Positions 1 through 8,062 are shown, counted from the stretch's first letter. The stretch: DNA of 13,982 nt from JBKQHQ01 sp052148715 (GCA_052148715.1 JBKQHQ010000172.1:1-13982); one strand, 5' to 3'. The notes: a model not told the origin generated them from the sequence alone. Program-made: numbers and translations.

Positions 1-2
1 GC

Positions 3-116
3 GGCTGGAACTGTTACTACAAACCGCCTGGTCCAAAGACGATGCGGGCCGGTTGGACCAAACTCACCGCCATGGCCCATGGTTATCTCCTTGCAACCGC
101 TACACAAAATGTGTGA
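3..116 (+). CDS. C-terminal end of a probable IS4-type transposase (5' part outside the window)
   Basis: An open frame runs from the window edge to a TGA at 114-116 and gives 37 residues, starting GWNCYYKPPGPKTMRAGW and ending LATATQNV. The order Gly-Trp, aromatic residues, Pro-Pro-Gly, Thr, Arg-x-Gly-Trp, then a final Gly-x-x-Leu-Ala resembles the extreme C-terminus of IS4-family (DDE) transposases, as I remember it. The two bases before the frame (gc) would fit another Gly codon, giving the Gly-Gly-Trp usual there. No terminal inverted repeat of an insertion sequence is recognisable just downstream, where a palindromic repeat begins. The fragment is short, so chance or another family cannot be excluded. 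Confidence 0.42.
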   Translation, partial: GWNCYYKPPGPKTMRAGWTKLTAMAHGYLLATATQNV

Positions 117-125
117 ATCCCGTAG

Positions 126-269
126 CCGCTTGCGGGGAGAGGTCGGAACAAGCGCGTTTTTGCGCTTGTTCCGGGTGAGGGGGCCCTTCCGCGAGTCTGA
201 GCCTGTTGAGAGTCCCCCTCACCCGCCATCCTCGCTGGCGCTCGGATGGCGACCTCTCCCCGCAAGCGG
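126..269. repeat. Nested palindromic intergenic repeat (GCGGGGAGAGG type)
   Basis: The outer arms 126-145 and 250-269 are perfect 20-bp reverse complements (CCGCTTGCGGGGAGAGGTCG and its complement). Inside lie a perfect 11-bp hairpin (145-155 with 162-172, loop GTTTTT), an 11-bp pair (173-183 with 214-224) and an 8-bp pair (225-232 with 243-250). Right after it, 261-276 repeats the CCGCAAGCGGGGAGAGG core as a further small palindrome. Elements built on this core are common between genes in Bradyrhizobium-like genomes. It lies just 3' of the SET gene, so it may end or stabilise that transcript (inference). Confidence 0.85.
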
Positions 270-311
270 GGAGAGGTGAAAGTCGGCGATCCATATTCAT
301 CGAAACACGGA

Positions 312-743
312 CTAATATTTCGAGCCGTTGCGCTTCTTTTTGGCGCACGCCGCGCATTTGCATCCGATCGGCTTGATGAACGTGTCGAAGTAGTTGCGCC
401 CGTAGTTGTAGGTGATCTCCTCGCCCGGCTTGATGGTCTTGACCGCGCGGATCTTGATGGCGTGCTTGACGATATAGGTTTGCGCGTTCGGCCTGCAGGA
501 GTGATTGATGTAGCGCGCGATGTTGCGCCGGTCGGCGCCGTCGACGGTCCAGCGGGTGTTGATCTCGAACAGGTATTTCGAGTTGCGGTCGTCGGCCGTC
601 TTGGTGGAGATGAGCTTGCCCCAATACTCGGCGATGAACGATCCCTTCTTGATCGGCTCGACGGCGAACAGGCCGAGGCCGGTTCTGGAGCGGCCGACGC
701 GGTACGGTCGGTTCGATGCGGAGGATCTCGTAGCCACAGGCAT
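312..743 (-). CDS. Free-standing SET-domain protein (predicted protein-lysine N-methyltransferase)
   Basis: The 143-residue product is essentially a single SET domain, the fold that transfers a methyl group from S-adenosylmethionine to a lysine side chain. Visible hallmarks are GLGLFA (22-27, cofactor-binding start of SET), NHSCRPNA (80-87, pseudoknot) and GEEITYNYG (107-115, with the active-site Tyr region). A C-x-C-x-x-C post-SET tail (C128, C130, C133) follows. With C83 of NHSC, these cysteines could form the post-SET zinc site known from eukaryotic enzymes. A basic tail (KKKRNGSKY) ends the protein, and there is no signal peptide, so it should be cytoplasmic. The ATG at 741-743 has no clear Shine-Dalgarno sequence, but the SET fold begins near residue 14, so little can be missing. 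The gene stands alone and diverges from the oxidoreductase operon. Its substrate cannot be told from the sequence. Confidence 0.9.
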   Translation of the reverse strand: MPVATRSSASNRPYRVGRSRTGLGLFAVEPIKKGSFIAEYWGKLISTKTADDRNSKYLFEINTRWTVDGADRRNIARYINHSCRPNAQTYIVKHAIKIRAVKTIKPGEEITYNYGRNYFDTFIKPIGCKCAACAKKKRNGSKY

Positions 744-1054
744 ACGGCGTGCGGAAGCGGGCTCGATGGAGGAATTCCGGCGGCTGATCGGCGACGCTCG
801 CTGCGCCTTTTCTCAGACTGAGTGATGACGCCGCAACGGTGTATGAGTAATACCCACACGCGCCTGAACGCCGGTTAAGAGCACGGGAGCACGCCGGCTA
901 GCGCGCGCTACGCGCCTCGCGCTTGTGAATACCATGAATTCTGCGATACGCAAGCGAGAAGGCGGCGCGCGCTTGCATGCGGCATGGTTCCCATCGATCA
1001 TGCGCGCATCTTTAACGTGACGCCTCTTGCGGCAATTCGCGTGAAGGCTGGTGG
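744..1054. other. Divergent intergenic region between the SET gene and the oxidoreductase operon
   Basis: These 311 bases separate two outward-facing genes and must hold both promoters unless the SET gene is driven from elsewhere. I see no convincing gene, only very short open frames. No consensus sigma-70 promoter stands out. The stretch 890-975 is rich in CGCGC tracts. The GAAGG at 1043-1047 is the ribosome binding site of the gene at 1055. Confidence 0.5.
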
Positions 1055-2671
1055 ATGCAGGTCTACGACGCCGTGATCATCGGGGCCGGGCACAACGGCC
1101 TCACCTGCGCGGCCTACCTCGGCATGGCGGGACTGAAGGTCAAGGTCCTTGAACGGCGCAAGGTCGTGGGCGGCGCTGCGGTCACGGAAGAATTTCATCC
1201 GGGCTTTCGCAACTCGGTGGCCGCCTACACGGTGAGCCTGCTGCATCCAAAAATTATCCGCGATCTTCGCCTGCATGAGCACGGCCTGCGCATCGTCGAG
1301 CGCCGCGCGCAGAACTTCCTGCCAACCCCCGAAGGACAATACCTGCTCGCCCGGGACGGCGAGACCGAGCAGCAAATCGCCAAGTTCAGCCGCGACGACG
1401 CCGCGCGGCACGCCGCCTTCAGCGGTGAGCTCGATGCGAGCGCCGAGGTGCTGCGCGATCTCGTCCTGCGCGCCCCGCCGAATCTGGCCGAAGGCCTCAA
1501 TCCGCGCAGCCTCGGCGAGCTCGTCAAGGCGGCCATGTTGGGCAACCGGTTGCGGCGGCTGCCGGCCGAGCGGCTGCGCACCCTGCTCGACCTCTTTACC
1601 AAATCGGCCGCCGATTACCTCGACGGTTGGTTCGAAGGCGATCTGGTGAAGGCGCTGTTCGGCTTCGATTCGATCGTGGGAACCTACGCGAGCCCGTACA
1701 CGCCGGGCACCGCCTATGTGCTGTTGCATCACGCGTTCGGCGAGGTGAATGGCCAGCGGCGCGTGTGGGGTCACGCCATCGGCGGCATGGGTGCGATCAC
1801 GCAGGCGATGGCCAAGGTGGCCCGGAACCTCGGCGTTGAGATCGAGATCGATGCGCCGGTGCGCGAGGTGATGGTCGAGCGCGATCGGGCAAGCGGCGTC
1901 GTGCTTGCCGACGGTCGGATGGTGCGCGGGCGCATTGTCGCGGCGAACGTGAACCCGAAGCTGCTCTACACTTCCATGCTTCAAGCCTCTACGCTCGATG
2001 CGGCGTTCCTCCATCGCATGCAGCGCTGGCGCTGCGGTTCCGGCACGTTCCGGATGAACGTGGCGCTGGCCGCGCTGCCGAGCTTCACGGCACTGCCGGG
2101 GAGCACCGTCGCCGATCACCACACCGCCGGGATCATTATGGCCCCGAGCCTTCGTTACATGGACCGCGCCTATGATGATGCGCGGCGCGATGGTTGGAGC
2201 CGCGAACCGATCATCGAGATGCTGATCCCCTCGACCCTCGACGATACACTGGCGCCGCGCGGCGCCCATGTGGCGAGCCTGTTTTGTCAGCATGTCGCGC
2301 CGGTCTTGCCCGACGGGCGTTCATGGCACGCGTGCAAGGACATTGTGGCCGACCGCATGATCGAGACTGTGGAGCGCTATGCGCCGGGCTTCAAGGCCAG
2401 CGTCATCGGCCGCCAGGCGCTCAGCCCGCTCGATCTGGAAGAGGTGTTTGGTCTGACCGGCGGAGATATTTTCCACGGCGCCCTCTCGCTCGACCAGTTG
2501 TTCTGGGCGCGTCCGATGCTCGGCTATGCCGACTATCGCGGGCCCTTGCAGGGGCTTTATCACTGCGGGTCGGGTGCGCATCCGGGAGGCGGCGTGACCG
2601 GAGCGCCCGGCCACAACGCGGCGCAAGCGATTCTGGCGGACCGTCGCTGGCGGTGGGAACGCCGTCAATGA
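1055..2671 (+). CDS. FAD-dependent oxidoreductase, phytoene desaturase / PYROXD2-like
   Basis: The 538-residue flavoprotein belongs to the phytoene-dehydrogenase-like (COG1233) group of amine-oxidase-fold enzymes. The N-terminus has the FAD-binding Rossmann motif GAGHNG (10-15), with the acidic residue that binds the ribose at the end of strand 2 (E33, in VLERR) and then GGAAVTEE. The C-terminal FAD segment is LYHCGSGAHPGGGVTGAPGH (about 501-520). Length and layout match full-length members of the PYROXD2-like branch. There is no signal peptide, so it should be cytoplasmic. The start is supported by GAAGG seven bases before the ATG. The permease gene begins 18 bases downstream, so the two are probably one operon, which hints that the substrate may be an imported amine or amino acid (inference). 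A carotenoid role is unlikely, as no other crt gene is nearby. Confidence 0.92.
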   Translation: MQVYDAVIIGAGHNGLTCAAYLGMAGLKVKVLERRKVVGGAAVTEEFHPGFRNSVAAYTVSLLHPKIIRDLRLHEHGLRIVERRAQNFLPTPEGQYLLARDGETEQQIAKFSRDDAARHAAFSGELDASAEVLRDLVLRAPPNLAEGLNPRSLGELVKAAMLGNRLRRLPAERLRTLLDLFTKSAADYLDGWFEGDLVKALFGFDSIVGTYASPYTPGTAYVLLHHAFGEVNGQRRVWGHAIGGMGAITQAMAKVARNLGVEIEIDAPVREVMVERDRASGVVLADGRMVRGRIVAANVNPKLLYTSMLQASTLDAAFLHRMQRWRCGSGTFRMNVALAALPSFTALPGSTVADHHTAGIIMAPSLRYMDRAYDDARRDGWSREPIIEMLIPSTLDDTLAPRGAHVASLFCQHVAPVLPDGRSWHACKDIVADRMIETVERYAPGFKASVIGRQALSPLDLEEVFGLTGGDIFHGALSLDQLFWARPMLGYADYRGPLQGLYHCGSGAHPGGGVTGAPGHNAAQAILADRRWRWERRQ

Positions 2672-2689
2672 ACTGAAACGGAGGGCGAC

Positions 2690-4171
2690 ATGGCGGATCT
2701 CTGGGCCAAGAAGTCGATTGCCATGCTGCAGGCGCAAGCGGAGGAGCCGAGCCTGCAGGCGCTCACGACCCATGACGGGGTGCCGCTCAAGCGCAGCCTC
2801 TCGGCCGTGAGCCTGATGTCGTTGGGGATCGGCGGCATCATCGGCGCCGGCATCTTCGTCCTCACCGGCCACGCGGCGGCCACCCATGCCGGACCGGCGA
2901 TTACGCTCTCGTTCATTCTCGGCGGCATCGCCTGCGCGCTCGCCGGGCTTTGCTACGCCGAGATGGCGTCCCTCGTGCCCGTCGCGGGCAGCGCCTACAC
3001 CTATGCCTACGCGACGATGGGAGAGTTCATCGCCTGGGTGATCGGTTGGGATCTGATCCTGGAATATGCGCTCGGCGCGATCACGGTGGCGAACGGCTGG
3101 TCCGGCTACGCGGTCAGTTTTCTGCGGGACCTCGGCCTTGTCGTGCCCGACCGATACGCCAGCGCGCCGCTCGACTACGATGCCGCGCTCGGCGTTTGGC
3201 ATACGACCGGGGCGCTGCTGAACGTTCCGGCCATGCTGGTGGTCGCCGCGATCAGTGCGCTCCTGGTGATCGGGATTCACGAATCGAGCCGGGCCAACAA
3301 TGTCGTCGTCGTCATCAAGCTGGCGATCATCGCAGTCTTCATCATCGTCGGTGCCGGCTCGCTCAGCACGGCCAATTGGGTGACTCAAGCGAACCCGACC
3401 GGCGCGTTCATTCCGCCCACGACCGGCCCGGGCGACTTCGGCCTCGGCGGCGTGCTGCGCGGAGCGGGCGTGGTGTTCTTCGCCTATATCGGCTTCGATG
3501 CCGTCTCCACCGCTGCCCAGGAAGCCACCAACCCGCAACGCGACATGCCGATCGGTATCCTCGGCTCGCTCGCGGTCTGCACCGTCCTCTACGTGATCGT
3601 CGCCTTCGTCCTGACCGGGATCGTGCCGTACGACAAGCTCAACGTGCCCGATCCGATTGCGGTCGCCCTCGACGCCATCGGCGTGCATTGGCTCTCCCCG
3701 ATCATCAAGCTCGGCATCGTCCTCGGCCTGAGCTCGGTAATCCTGGTCTTGTTGCTGGGCCAAACCCGGATCTTCTACACCATGGCCCGCGACGGCCTGC
3801 TGCCGCCGTTTGCGGCGCGGGTTCACCCGCGCTTTCGCACGCCCGCCGTCGCCACGCTGCTCACCGGCGCGATCGTGATGGTGCTCGCCGGATTGCTGCC
3901 GATCGGGATCGTCGGCGAGCTCGTCAGCATCGGCACCTTGTTCGCCTTCGCCATCGTCTGCCTCGGCGTGCTCGCGCTCCGCATCATGCAGCCGGACCTG
4001 CCGCGGCCGTTTCGCACGCCCTCTGTTTATCTGGTCGCGCCGGCCGGCGCGCTCGCCACCGTGTTCCTGATGCTCGGTCTTCCCGGCGACACCTGGCTGC
4101 GCCTGGTGCTGTGGCTGATCATCGGCCTCGTGATCTATTTTTCCTACGGCCGACGCCACAGCCGGGTTTGA
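2690..4171 (+). CDS. APC-superfamily amino-acid permease, cationic amino acid transporter (CAT) type
   Basis: The 493-residue protein is an integral inner-membrane secondary transporter with about 12 hydrophobic segments. After a soluble N-terminus (about 40 residues), TM1 carries the APC substrate-site motif GIGGIIGAGIFVLTG (46-60). The TM2-TM3 segment includes CYAEMASLVPVAGSAYTYAY, typical of the CAT (YfnA/YhdG-like) branch, and TM6 has FFAYIGFDAVSTAAQEATNP. The loop LGQTRIFYTMARDGLLPP is also characteristic. The cargo is predicted to be an amino acid or related amine taken up with protons, but specificity cannot be read from the sequence. Translation starts behind GGAGGG (2680-2685), 18 bases after the oxidoreductase stop, so co-transcription is likely. 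The stop codon is followed within about 35 bases by a palindromic repeat that may act as terminator. Confidence 0.93.
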   Translation: MADLWAKKSIAMLQAQAEEPSLQALTTHDGVPLKRSLSAVSLMSLGIGGIIGAGIFVLTGHAAATHAGPAITLSFILGGIACALAGLCYAEMASLVPVAGSAYTYAYATMGEFIAWVIGWDLILEYALGAITVANGWSGYAVSFLRDLGLVVPDRYASAPLDYDAALGVWHTTGALLNVPAMLVVAAISALLVIGIHESSRANNVVVVIKLAIIAVFIIVGAGSLSTANWVTQANPTGAFIPPTTGPGDFGLGGVLRGAGVVFFAYIGFDAVSTAAQEATNPQRDMPIGILGSLAVCTVLYVIVAFVLTGIVPYDKLNVPDPIAVALDAIGVHWLSPIIKLGIVLGLSSVILVLLLGQTRIFYTMARDGLLPPFAARVHPRFRTPAVATLLTGAIVMVLAGLLPIGIVGELVSIGTLFAFAIVCLGVLALRIMQPDLPRPFRTPSVYLVAPAGALATVFLMLGLPGDTWLRLVLWLIIGLVIYFSYGRRHSRV

Positions 4172-4204
4172 AACTCTGATGGACGGCTCCAACCCCCCTC
4201 GGTC

Positions 4205-4305
4205 GTCATTCCGGGGCCCGAGCGTAGCGAGGGAGCCCGGAATCGATAATAACAGACCGGGGCTATGGTTTCCGGGCTCGCCGCTGCGCGGCGTCCCGGA
4301 ATGAC
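4205..4305. repeat. Palindromic intergenic repeat (GTCATTCCGGG type) between convergent genes
   Basis: The outer arms GTCATTCCGGG (4205-4215) and CCCGGAATGAC (4295-4305) are perfect reverse complements. An inner pair, GAGCCCGGAA (4233-4242) with TTCCGGGCTC (4270-4279), and a small GCCGC/GCGGC hairpin (4280-4292) sit inside. Elements of this type are abundant between genes in Bradyrhizobium-like genomes. It fills the gap between the permease and helicase genes, which point towards each other, so it may serve both as a transcription end (inference). There is no T-tract, so it is not a classical intrinsic terminator. Confidence 0.82.
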
Positions 4306-4336
4306 CAGCATAGAATCTGTTGTTGGAAAAACTGCG

Positions 4337-6406
4337 TTACCGCCACATGCCGCGCATGCGGGCGCCGATATCGAGCCGCGGCGTGCGCTGCGGCTCGAGG
4401 TTCGGCTGCAGCGGCGGCGCGGCGACCGGCCAAGTCTGCTGCTCGAACAAGGCTGCGACCGAATCCGGGATGAAGCGGGTGCGCGACGCATAGACGTGCC
4501 GGTCGCCGAAGCTCGCCTGCTGATGCGTGTAGAACCGCTGCGGCACGACGATCTCGAGCTGGTCCTTGGCCCGCGTCATGGCGACGTAGAGGAGGCGGCG
4601 CTCCTCCTCGAGCTCTTCGCTGGTGCCGGCGCCGAGATCGGACGGGATGCAGCCGTCGACGCCGTTCAACACAAAGACGGCGCGCCATTCCTGCCCCTTG
4701 GCCGAATGAATGGTCGACAGGATCAGATAATCCTCGTCGAGGTGGGGCGCGCCCGCCTCATCGCTCGATGCGTCCGGCGGATCGAGCGTCAGCTCGGTGA
4801 GAAAGCGCTCGCGCGTCGGATAGCCGGCAGCGATCTGCTCGAGCTGCACGAGGTCGGCGGCGCGCACCGAGGCGTCCGCGTGGAGGCGTTCGAGGTGCGG
4901 CGCGTACCAGTGGCGCAGCAGGGCAAGCTCGGCCGGCCAGCCCGCCGCGCGCCGCGACAACAGCCCCACGAGCTCGGTGAACGGCGCCCAGTCCGCGCCG
5001 GCGCGCGGCGGCGGCGGCATTTCCGCCAGCACGAGCGCCGGATCCGGGCCACCGATCCGGTCGAGGATGCGTCCGGCCGTGGTCGGTCCTACTCCGGGCA
5101 GCAGCTGGATGACGCGGAAGCCCGCGACGCGATCGCGCGGGTTCTCGACGAAGCGCAGCGCCGCGAGGATGTCCTTGACGTGCGCGGCCTCGAGGAATTT
5201 CAGGCCGCCGAATTTCACGAACGGAATATTGCGGCGCGTCAGCTCCAGTTCCAGGGCGGCGCTGTGCGCCGACGCGCGGAACAGAACCGCTTGCGCCTTG
5301 AGTGCCGTGCCGGCCTCGCGGTTCTCGAGGATGCGCGTGGCCACGTAGCGCGCCTGATCGGCATCGTCGCGCACGGTAACGAGCGACGGCCGCGCGCCCG
5401 ACCCGCGATCGGACCAGAGGTTTTTAGTGAAGCGCTCGCTTGCGAGCCCGATCACCGCGTTGGAGGCGGCGAGGATCGGCTGCGTCGAGCGGTAATTGCG
5501 CTCGAGCGTGACCACCCGCGCCGGCGGGCTGAACTCGCCGGGGAAGTCGAGGATGTTGCGCACCGTCGCGGCGCGAAACGAGTAGATCGATTGCGCATCG
5601 TCGCCGACCACCGCGAGCCCGCGCCCGTGCGGCTTGATCGCGAGCAGGATCGACGCCTGCAGCCGGTTGGTGTCCTGATACTCGTCGACCAGCACGTGGT
5701 CGAACCGCTCGCCTATGTCGGCGGCAATCGACGGCTCGCACAGCATATGCGCCCAATAGAGCAGGAGATCGTCGTAATCCAGCACGTTTTGGCGCTGCTT
5801 TGCTTCGACATAGGCGGCAAAGAGCTGGCGCAGCTTGTCCTCGAAGCCGGCGCACCAGGGAAACGCCCGCGCCAGCACCTCTTCGAGCGCGGCCTGCGCG
5901 TTCACGGCCCGAGAATAGATGGCGAGGCAAGTCGATTTCGTCGGGAAGCGGCTCTCGGTCTTCGAGAATCCGAGCTCGTGGCGCACGAGGTTCATCAGAT
6001 CGGCCGCGTCCTCGCGGTCATGGATGGTGAACGACGGGGTCAGCCCGATCTGCTCCGCGTATTCGCGCAGCAACCGGGCGCCGATACCGTGAAAGGTGCC
6101 CGACCAGGCGAGCGCGGCGCTGGCGCTGCCCGATGCCGATCCGAGCACCTGCGCGACGATGCGCTCGACCCGCCGCGCCATCTCCGCCGCCGCGCGCCGC
6201 GAGAACGTCAGCAACAGGATCCGGCGCGGATCGACCCCGTTCACGACCAGATGCCCGACCCGGTGGGCCAGCGTGTTGGTCTTGCCCGATCCGGCGCCGG
6301 CAATGACGAGGAGAGGGCGGTCGTCATCGAGCGCGGCCGCGCCGATGCCGTGCTCGACCGCGCATCGCTGCTCGGGATTGAGCTTGTCGAGGTACGCAAC
6401 GCTCAT
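4337..6406 (-). CDS. ATP-dependent DNA helicase, UvrD/PcrA/Rep type (superfamily 1A)
   Basis: From the chosen start the protein has 689 residues and all SF1A helicase motifs. These are the Q-motif region LNPEQ (9-13), Walker A AGAGSGKT (36-43), motif Ia region GTFHGIGARLL (103-113), motif II VDEYQD (240-245), motif III GDDAQSIYSF (268-277), motif IV ERNYRS (302-307), motif V STIHSAKGQEW (564-574) and motif VI YVAMTRAK (607-614). Such enzymes unwind duplex DNA 3' to 5' in repair and replication restart. The acidic residues of motif II and the lysine of motif I are intact, so it should be active. An in-frame ATG lies at 6424 and a GTG at 6508. I chose 6406 because MSVAYLDKLNPEQ matches where related proteins begin; no strong Shine-Dalgarno decides this. 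The gene stands alone between a palindromic repeat and a divergent transporter gene. Confidence 0.95.
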   Translation of the reverse strand: MSVAYLDKLNPEQRCAVEHGIGAAALDDDRPLLVIAGAGSGKTNTLAHRVGHLVVNGVDPRRILLLTFSRRAAAEMARRVERIVAQVLGSASGSASAALAWSGTFHGIGARLLREYAEQIGLTPSFTIHDREDAADLMNLVRHELGFSKTESRFPTKSTCLAIYSRAVNAQAALEEVLARAFPWCAGFEDKLRQLFAAYVEAKQRQNVLDYDDLLLYWAHMLCEPSIAADIGERFDHVLVDEYQDTNRLQASILLAIKPHGRGLAVVGDDAQSIYSFRAATVRNILDFPGEFSPPARVVTLERNYRSTQPILAASNAVIGLASERFTKNLWSDRGSGARPSLVTVRDDADQARYVATRILENREAGTALKAQAVLFRASAHSAALELELTRRNIPFVKFGGLKFLEAAHVKDILAALRFVENPRDRVAGFRVIQLLPGVGPTTAGRILDRIGGPDPALVLAEMPPPPRAGADWAPFTELVGLLSRRAAGWPAELALLRHWYAPHLERLHADASVRAADLVQLEQIAAGYPTRERFLTELTLDPPDASSDEAGAPHLDEDYLILSTIHSAKGQEWRAVFVLNGVDGCIPSDLGAGTSEELEEERRLLYVAMTRAKDQLEIVVPQRFYTHQQASFGDRHVYASRTRFIPDSVAALFEQQTWPVAAPPLQPNLEPQRTPRLDIGARMRGMWR

Positions 6407-6816
6407 GGTCTTGATGCGAATCATTCCCACACGGCCGAGCCCCACCAACCATGCTTCTTGTTTTGCTCGCAACCGGATTGCGGAGAGCGTCGATCCGACG
6501 TTCTCCACGCCGGCGCGGCCTCGCTACGCCAGTATTCCCGGGCCTTGGAGAGAAGCTATGGGCGTGTTGGGCTCGGCGGGACCTGCGTTGATCGGTCTAC
6601 TAGGCGGCTCGGGTCATTGCCTTCAATGCGCGCCAAATAGCGGCGTTGCCGTCGCCTCGATTGCGCCCCGCGAGAGCCGGCCGTAAAGCTTGGCCGGCCA
6701 ATAGGGGCGGGCGCGCCACCTCGGCGCTTTTCGAGAGGAATGCCGGCTAGAATACCAGCGCGGCAAAACCGCAATTGCGCCGCCCCATAAAAGAGCGAAA
6801 ACAGGGTAGGACTTCC
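6407..6816. other. Divergent intergenic region, helicase / tctC-like gene
   Basis: About 410 bases separate the helicase start from the binding-protein gene and should contain both promoters. One hairpin is visible: GCCGGCC (6676-6682) with GGCCGGC (6692-6698) and a 9-base loop. A 42-codon open frame at 6558-6686 starts behind GGAG, but its product (MGVLGSAGPALIGLLGG...) resembles nothing I know. No consensus promoter stands out. Confidence 0.45.
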
Positions 6817-7797
6817 GTGCTTGACCGATTTCACGCTCCAGCACTCGCCGTCGCGCTCATGAGCGTCGGCTGTGCTGCGAATCCGCTCTCGGCGCAGGAA
6901 TTCCCGACGCGGCCGGTCACCATCATCGTGCCCTCGACCGCCGGCGGCGGGACCGACATCATCTCCCGCATCGTTGGTGATCAGCTTTCCAAACAGCTCG
7001 GTCAAGCGTTCATCATCGATGACCGGCCCGGTGCCGGCACGGTAATCGGTACCGTCGCGGCGGCCAACGCGGCGGCAGACGGTTACACGCTGGTTGCAGG
7101 CCTCAATGCCAACATGGCGGTGAACCCGAGCCTGTTTGCAAGGCTGCCCTACGATCCCATCCGCGACTTCACACCTGTGGCGATGCTCGCGAGCTTTCCG
7201 TACGTGGTCGTGGTGAGCAAGAACCTGCCAGTGCACTCGATCAAGGAGCTAATCGCGCTCGCGAAATTGCGGCCGGGTGAAATCGACTATGCGTCGGCCG
7301 GCAACGGCACCGGGCAACATTTGTCTGCCGAGCTGTTCAAGTTGATGACCGGCATCAACCTCACCCACGTGCCCTATCGCGGCGCTGGGCCGGCCTATGC
7401 CGACGTCATATCAGGACAAGTGCCGGTATTCTTCGACAATCTGGCGAGCGGATTGGGCCAGATCAAAGGCGGCAATGTGCGCGCGCTCGCGGTCACCAGC
7501 AGGGAACGATCGTCGCTGTTGCCCGGGGTGCCGACGGTCGCCGAATCCGGCGTTCCGGGATATGAACATTATGTTTGGTTCGGGCTGTGGGCGCCGAAAG
7601 CGACCCCGCAGCCAATTGTCGCGACGTTGCATGCGCAGGTGGAAAAGGCACTGGCCGATCCGGCGGTGAAGGAACGAATCGTCGCGGATGGCGGGGCGCC
7701 TATGGATATGCCGCTCGCCGACATCGAGCCATTCGTCAAAGCCGAGATCGCGAAATGGGCGGACGTGGTCAAACGCTCCGGCGTATCGGTCCAGTAG
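6817..7797 (+). CDS. Tripartite tricarboxylate transporter-type periplasmic binding protein (TctC/Bug family)
   Basis: The 326-residue secreted protein belongs to the Bug/TctC family, which captures organic acids or other small carboxylates in the periplasm and delivers them to TctA/TctB membrane partners. A signal peptide spans about residues 1-26 (hydrophobic ALAVALMSVGCAA, cleavage after PLSA). The mature part opens FPTRPVTIIVPSTAGGGTD, the family's standard beginning and ligand loop. Later family landmarks are YASAGNGTGQHLSAELF, VPYRGAGPAYADVISGQV, PTVAESGVPGYE and a C-terminal KWADVVKRSGV. I chose the GTG at 6817, with GTAGG six bases before it. The TTG at 6775 would add 14 polar residues in front of the signal peptide. 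No tctA or tctB gene is adjacent, as is usual for the expanded orphan Bug proteins. The ligand is unknown. Confidence 0.93.
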   Translation: MLDRFHAPALAVALMSVGCAANPLSAQEFPTRPVTIIVPSTAGGGTDIISRIVGDQLSKQLGQAFIIDDRPGAGTVIGTVAAANAAADGYTLVAGLNANMAVNPSLFARLPYDPIRDFTPVAMLASFPYVVVVSKNLPVHSIKELIALAKLRPGEIDYASAGNGTGQHLSAELFKLMTGINLTHVPYRGAGPAYADVISGQVPVFFDNLASGLGQIKGGNVRALAVTSRERSSLLPGVPTVAESGVPGYEHYVWFGLWAPKATPQPIVATLHAQVEKALADPAVKERIVADGGAPMDMPLADIEPFVKAEIAKWADVVKRSGVSVQ

Positions 7798-7901
7798 GTT
7801 TGCGTGCCAGTGTCACAGGCCGCCAAGGACCTCGCGGCGATGGGCCGAGAGGAAGTCACGGCCCTGCGGCGCTGATTGCCAATCCGAAATCGAAGGAGTC
7901 C

Positions 7902-7979
7902 ATGGCGTTGGGCAACTCCGTGGCGCGCTCTATCTGTCAGGCTATCCCAGGACTTATGAGCGCATTAAGCTTCCGCTGA
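7902..7979 (+). CDS. Possible 25-residue peptide with a strong ribosome binding site
   Basis: GAAGGAG ends a few bases before the ATG at 7902, and the frame closes at TGA 7977-7979 to give a 25-residue peptide (begins MALGNSVARSICQAIPG). It lies alone between the binding-protein gene and the converging cupin gene. I recognise no family and there is no conservation evidence, so the ribosome binding site may be fortuitous. Confidence 0.15.
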   Translation: MALGNSVARSICQAIPGLMSALSFR

Positions 7980-8062
7980 CAAATCCAAAAACTCCGATTC
8001 GCAAGCGCCGCGCGCATAGCAAAGCCATAATCATGCTCACCCATCGCACGACGGCGGGGTTG

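Noticed and set aside
998..2293. Long open frame on the minus strand opposite the oxidoreductase gene
   Set aside because: It is an antisense shadow typical of GC-rich genes, without recognisable motifs, opposite a clearly real gene.
1055..2671. Carotenoid biosynthesis gene (crtI)
   Set aside because: The flavoprotein is phytoene-dehydrogenase-like in fold, but no other carotenoid gene is nearby and the neighbour is an amino-acid permease.
6407..6508. Longer helicase starting at a GTG at 6508 or ATG at 6424
   Set aside because: Related helicases begin close to the LNPEQ segment; the extra residues match no helicase element and have no clear ribosome binding site.
4265..6640. 791-codon open frame on the plus strand opposite the helicase gene
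   Set aside because: Its composition is Arg/Ala/Glu-rich noise and the opposite strand encodes a complete UvrD-like helicase.
6558..6686. 42-codon open frame with GGAG seven bases upstream
   Set aside because: The product is low in complexity and unlike any family I know; the region is a divergent promoter region.
6775..6816. TTG start 14 codons upstream of the binding-protein gene
   Set aside because: It would place charged residues in front of the signal peptide, whereas the GTG at 6817 has a suitable ribosome binding site.
7798..7875. In-frame continuation after the binding-protein stop (ends GREEVTALRR)
   Set aside because: The protein already has its full C-terminus before the stop; the continuation has no start codon of its own and no known motif.
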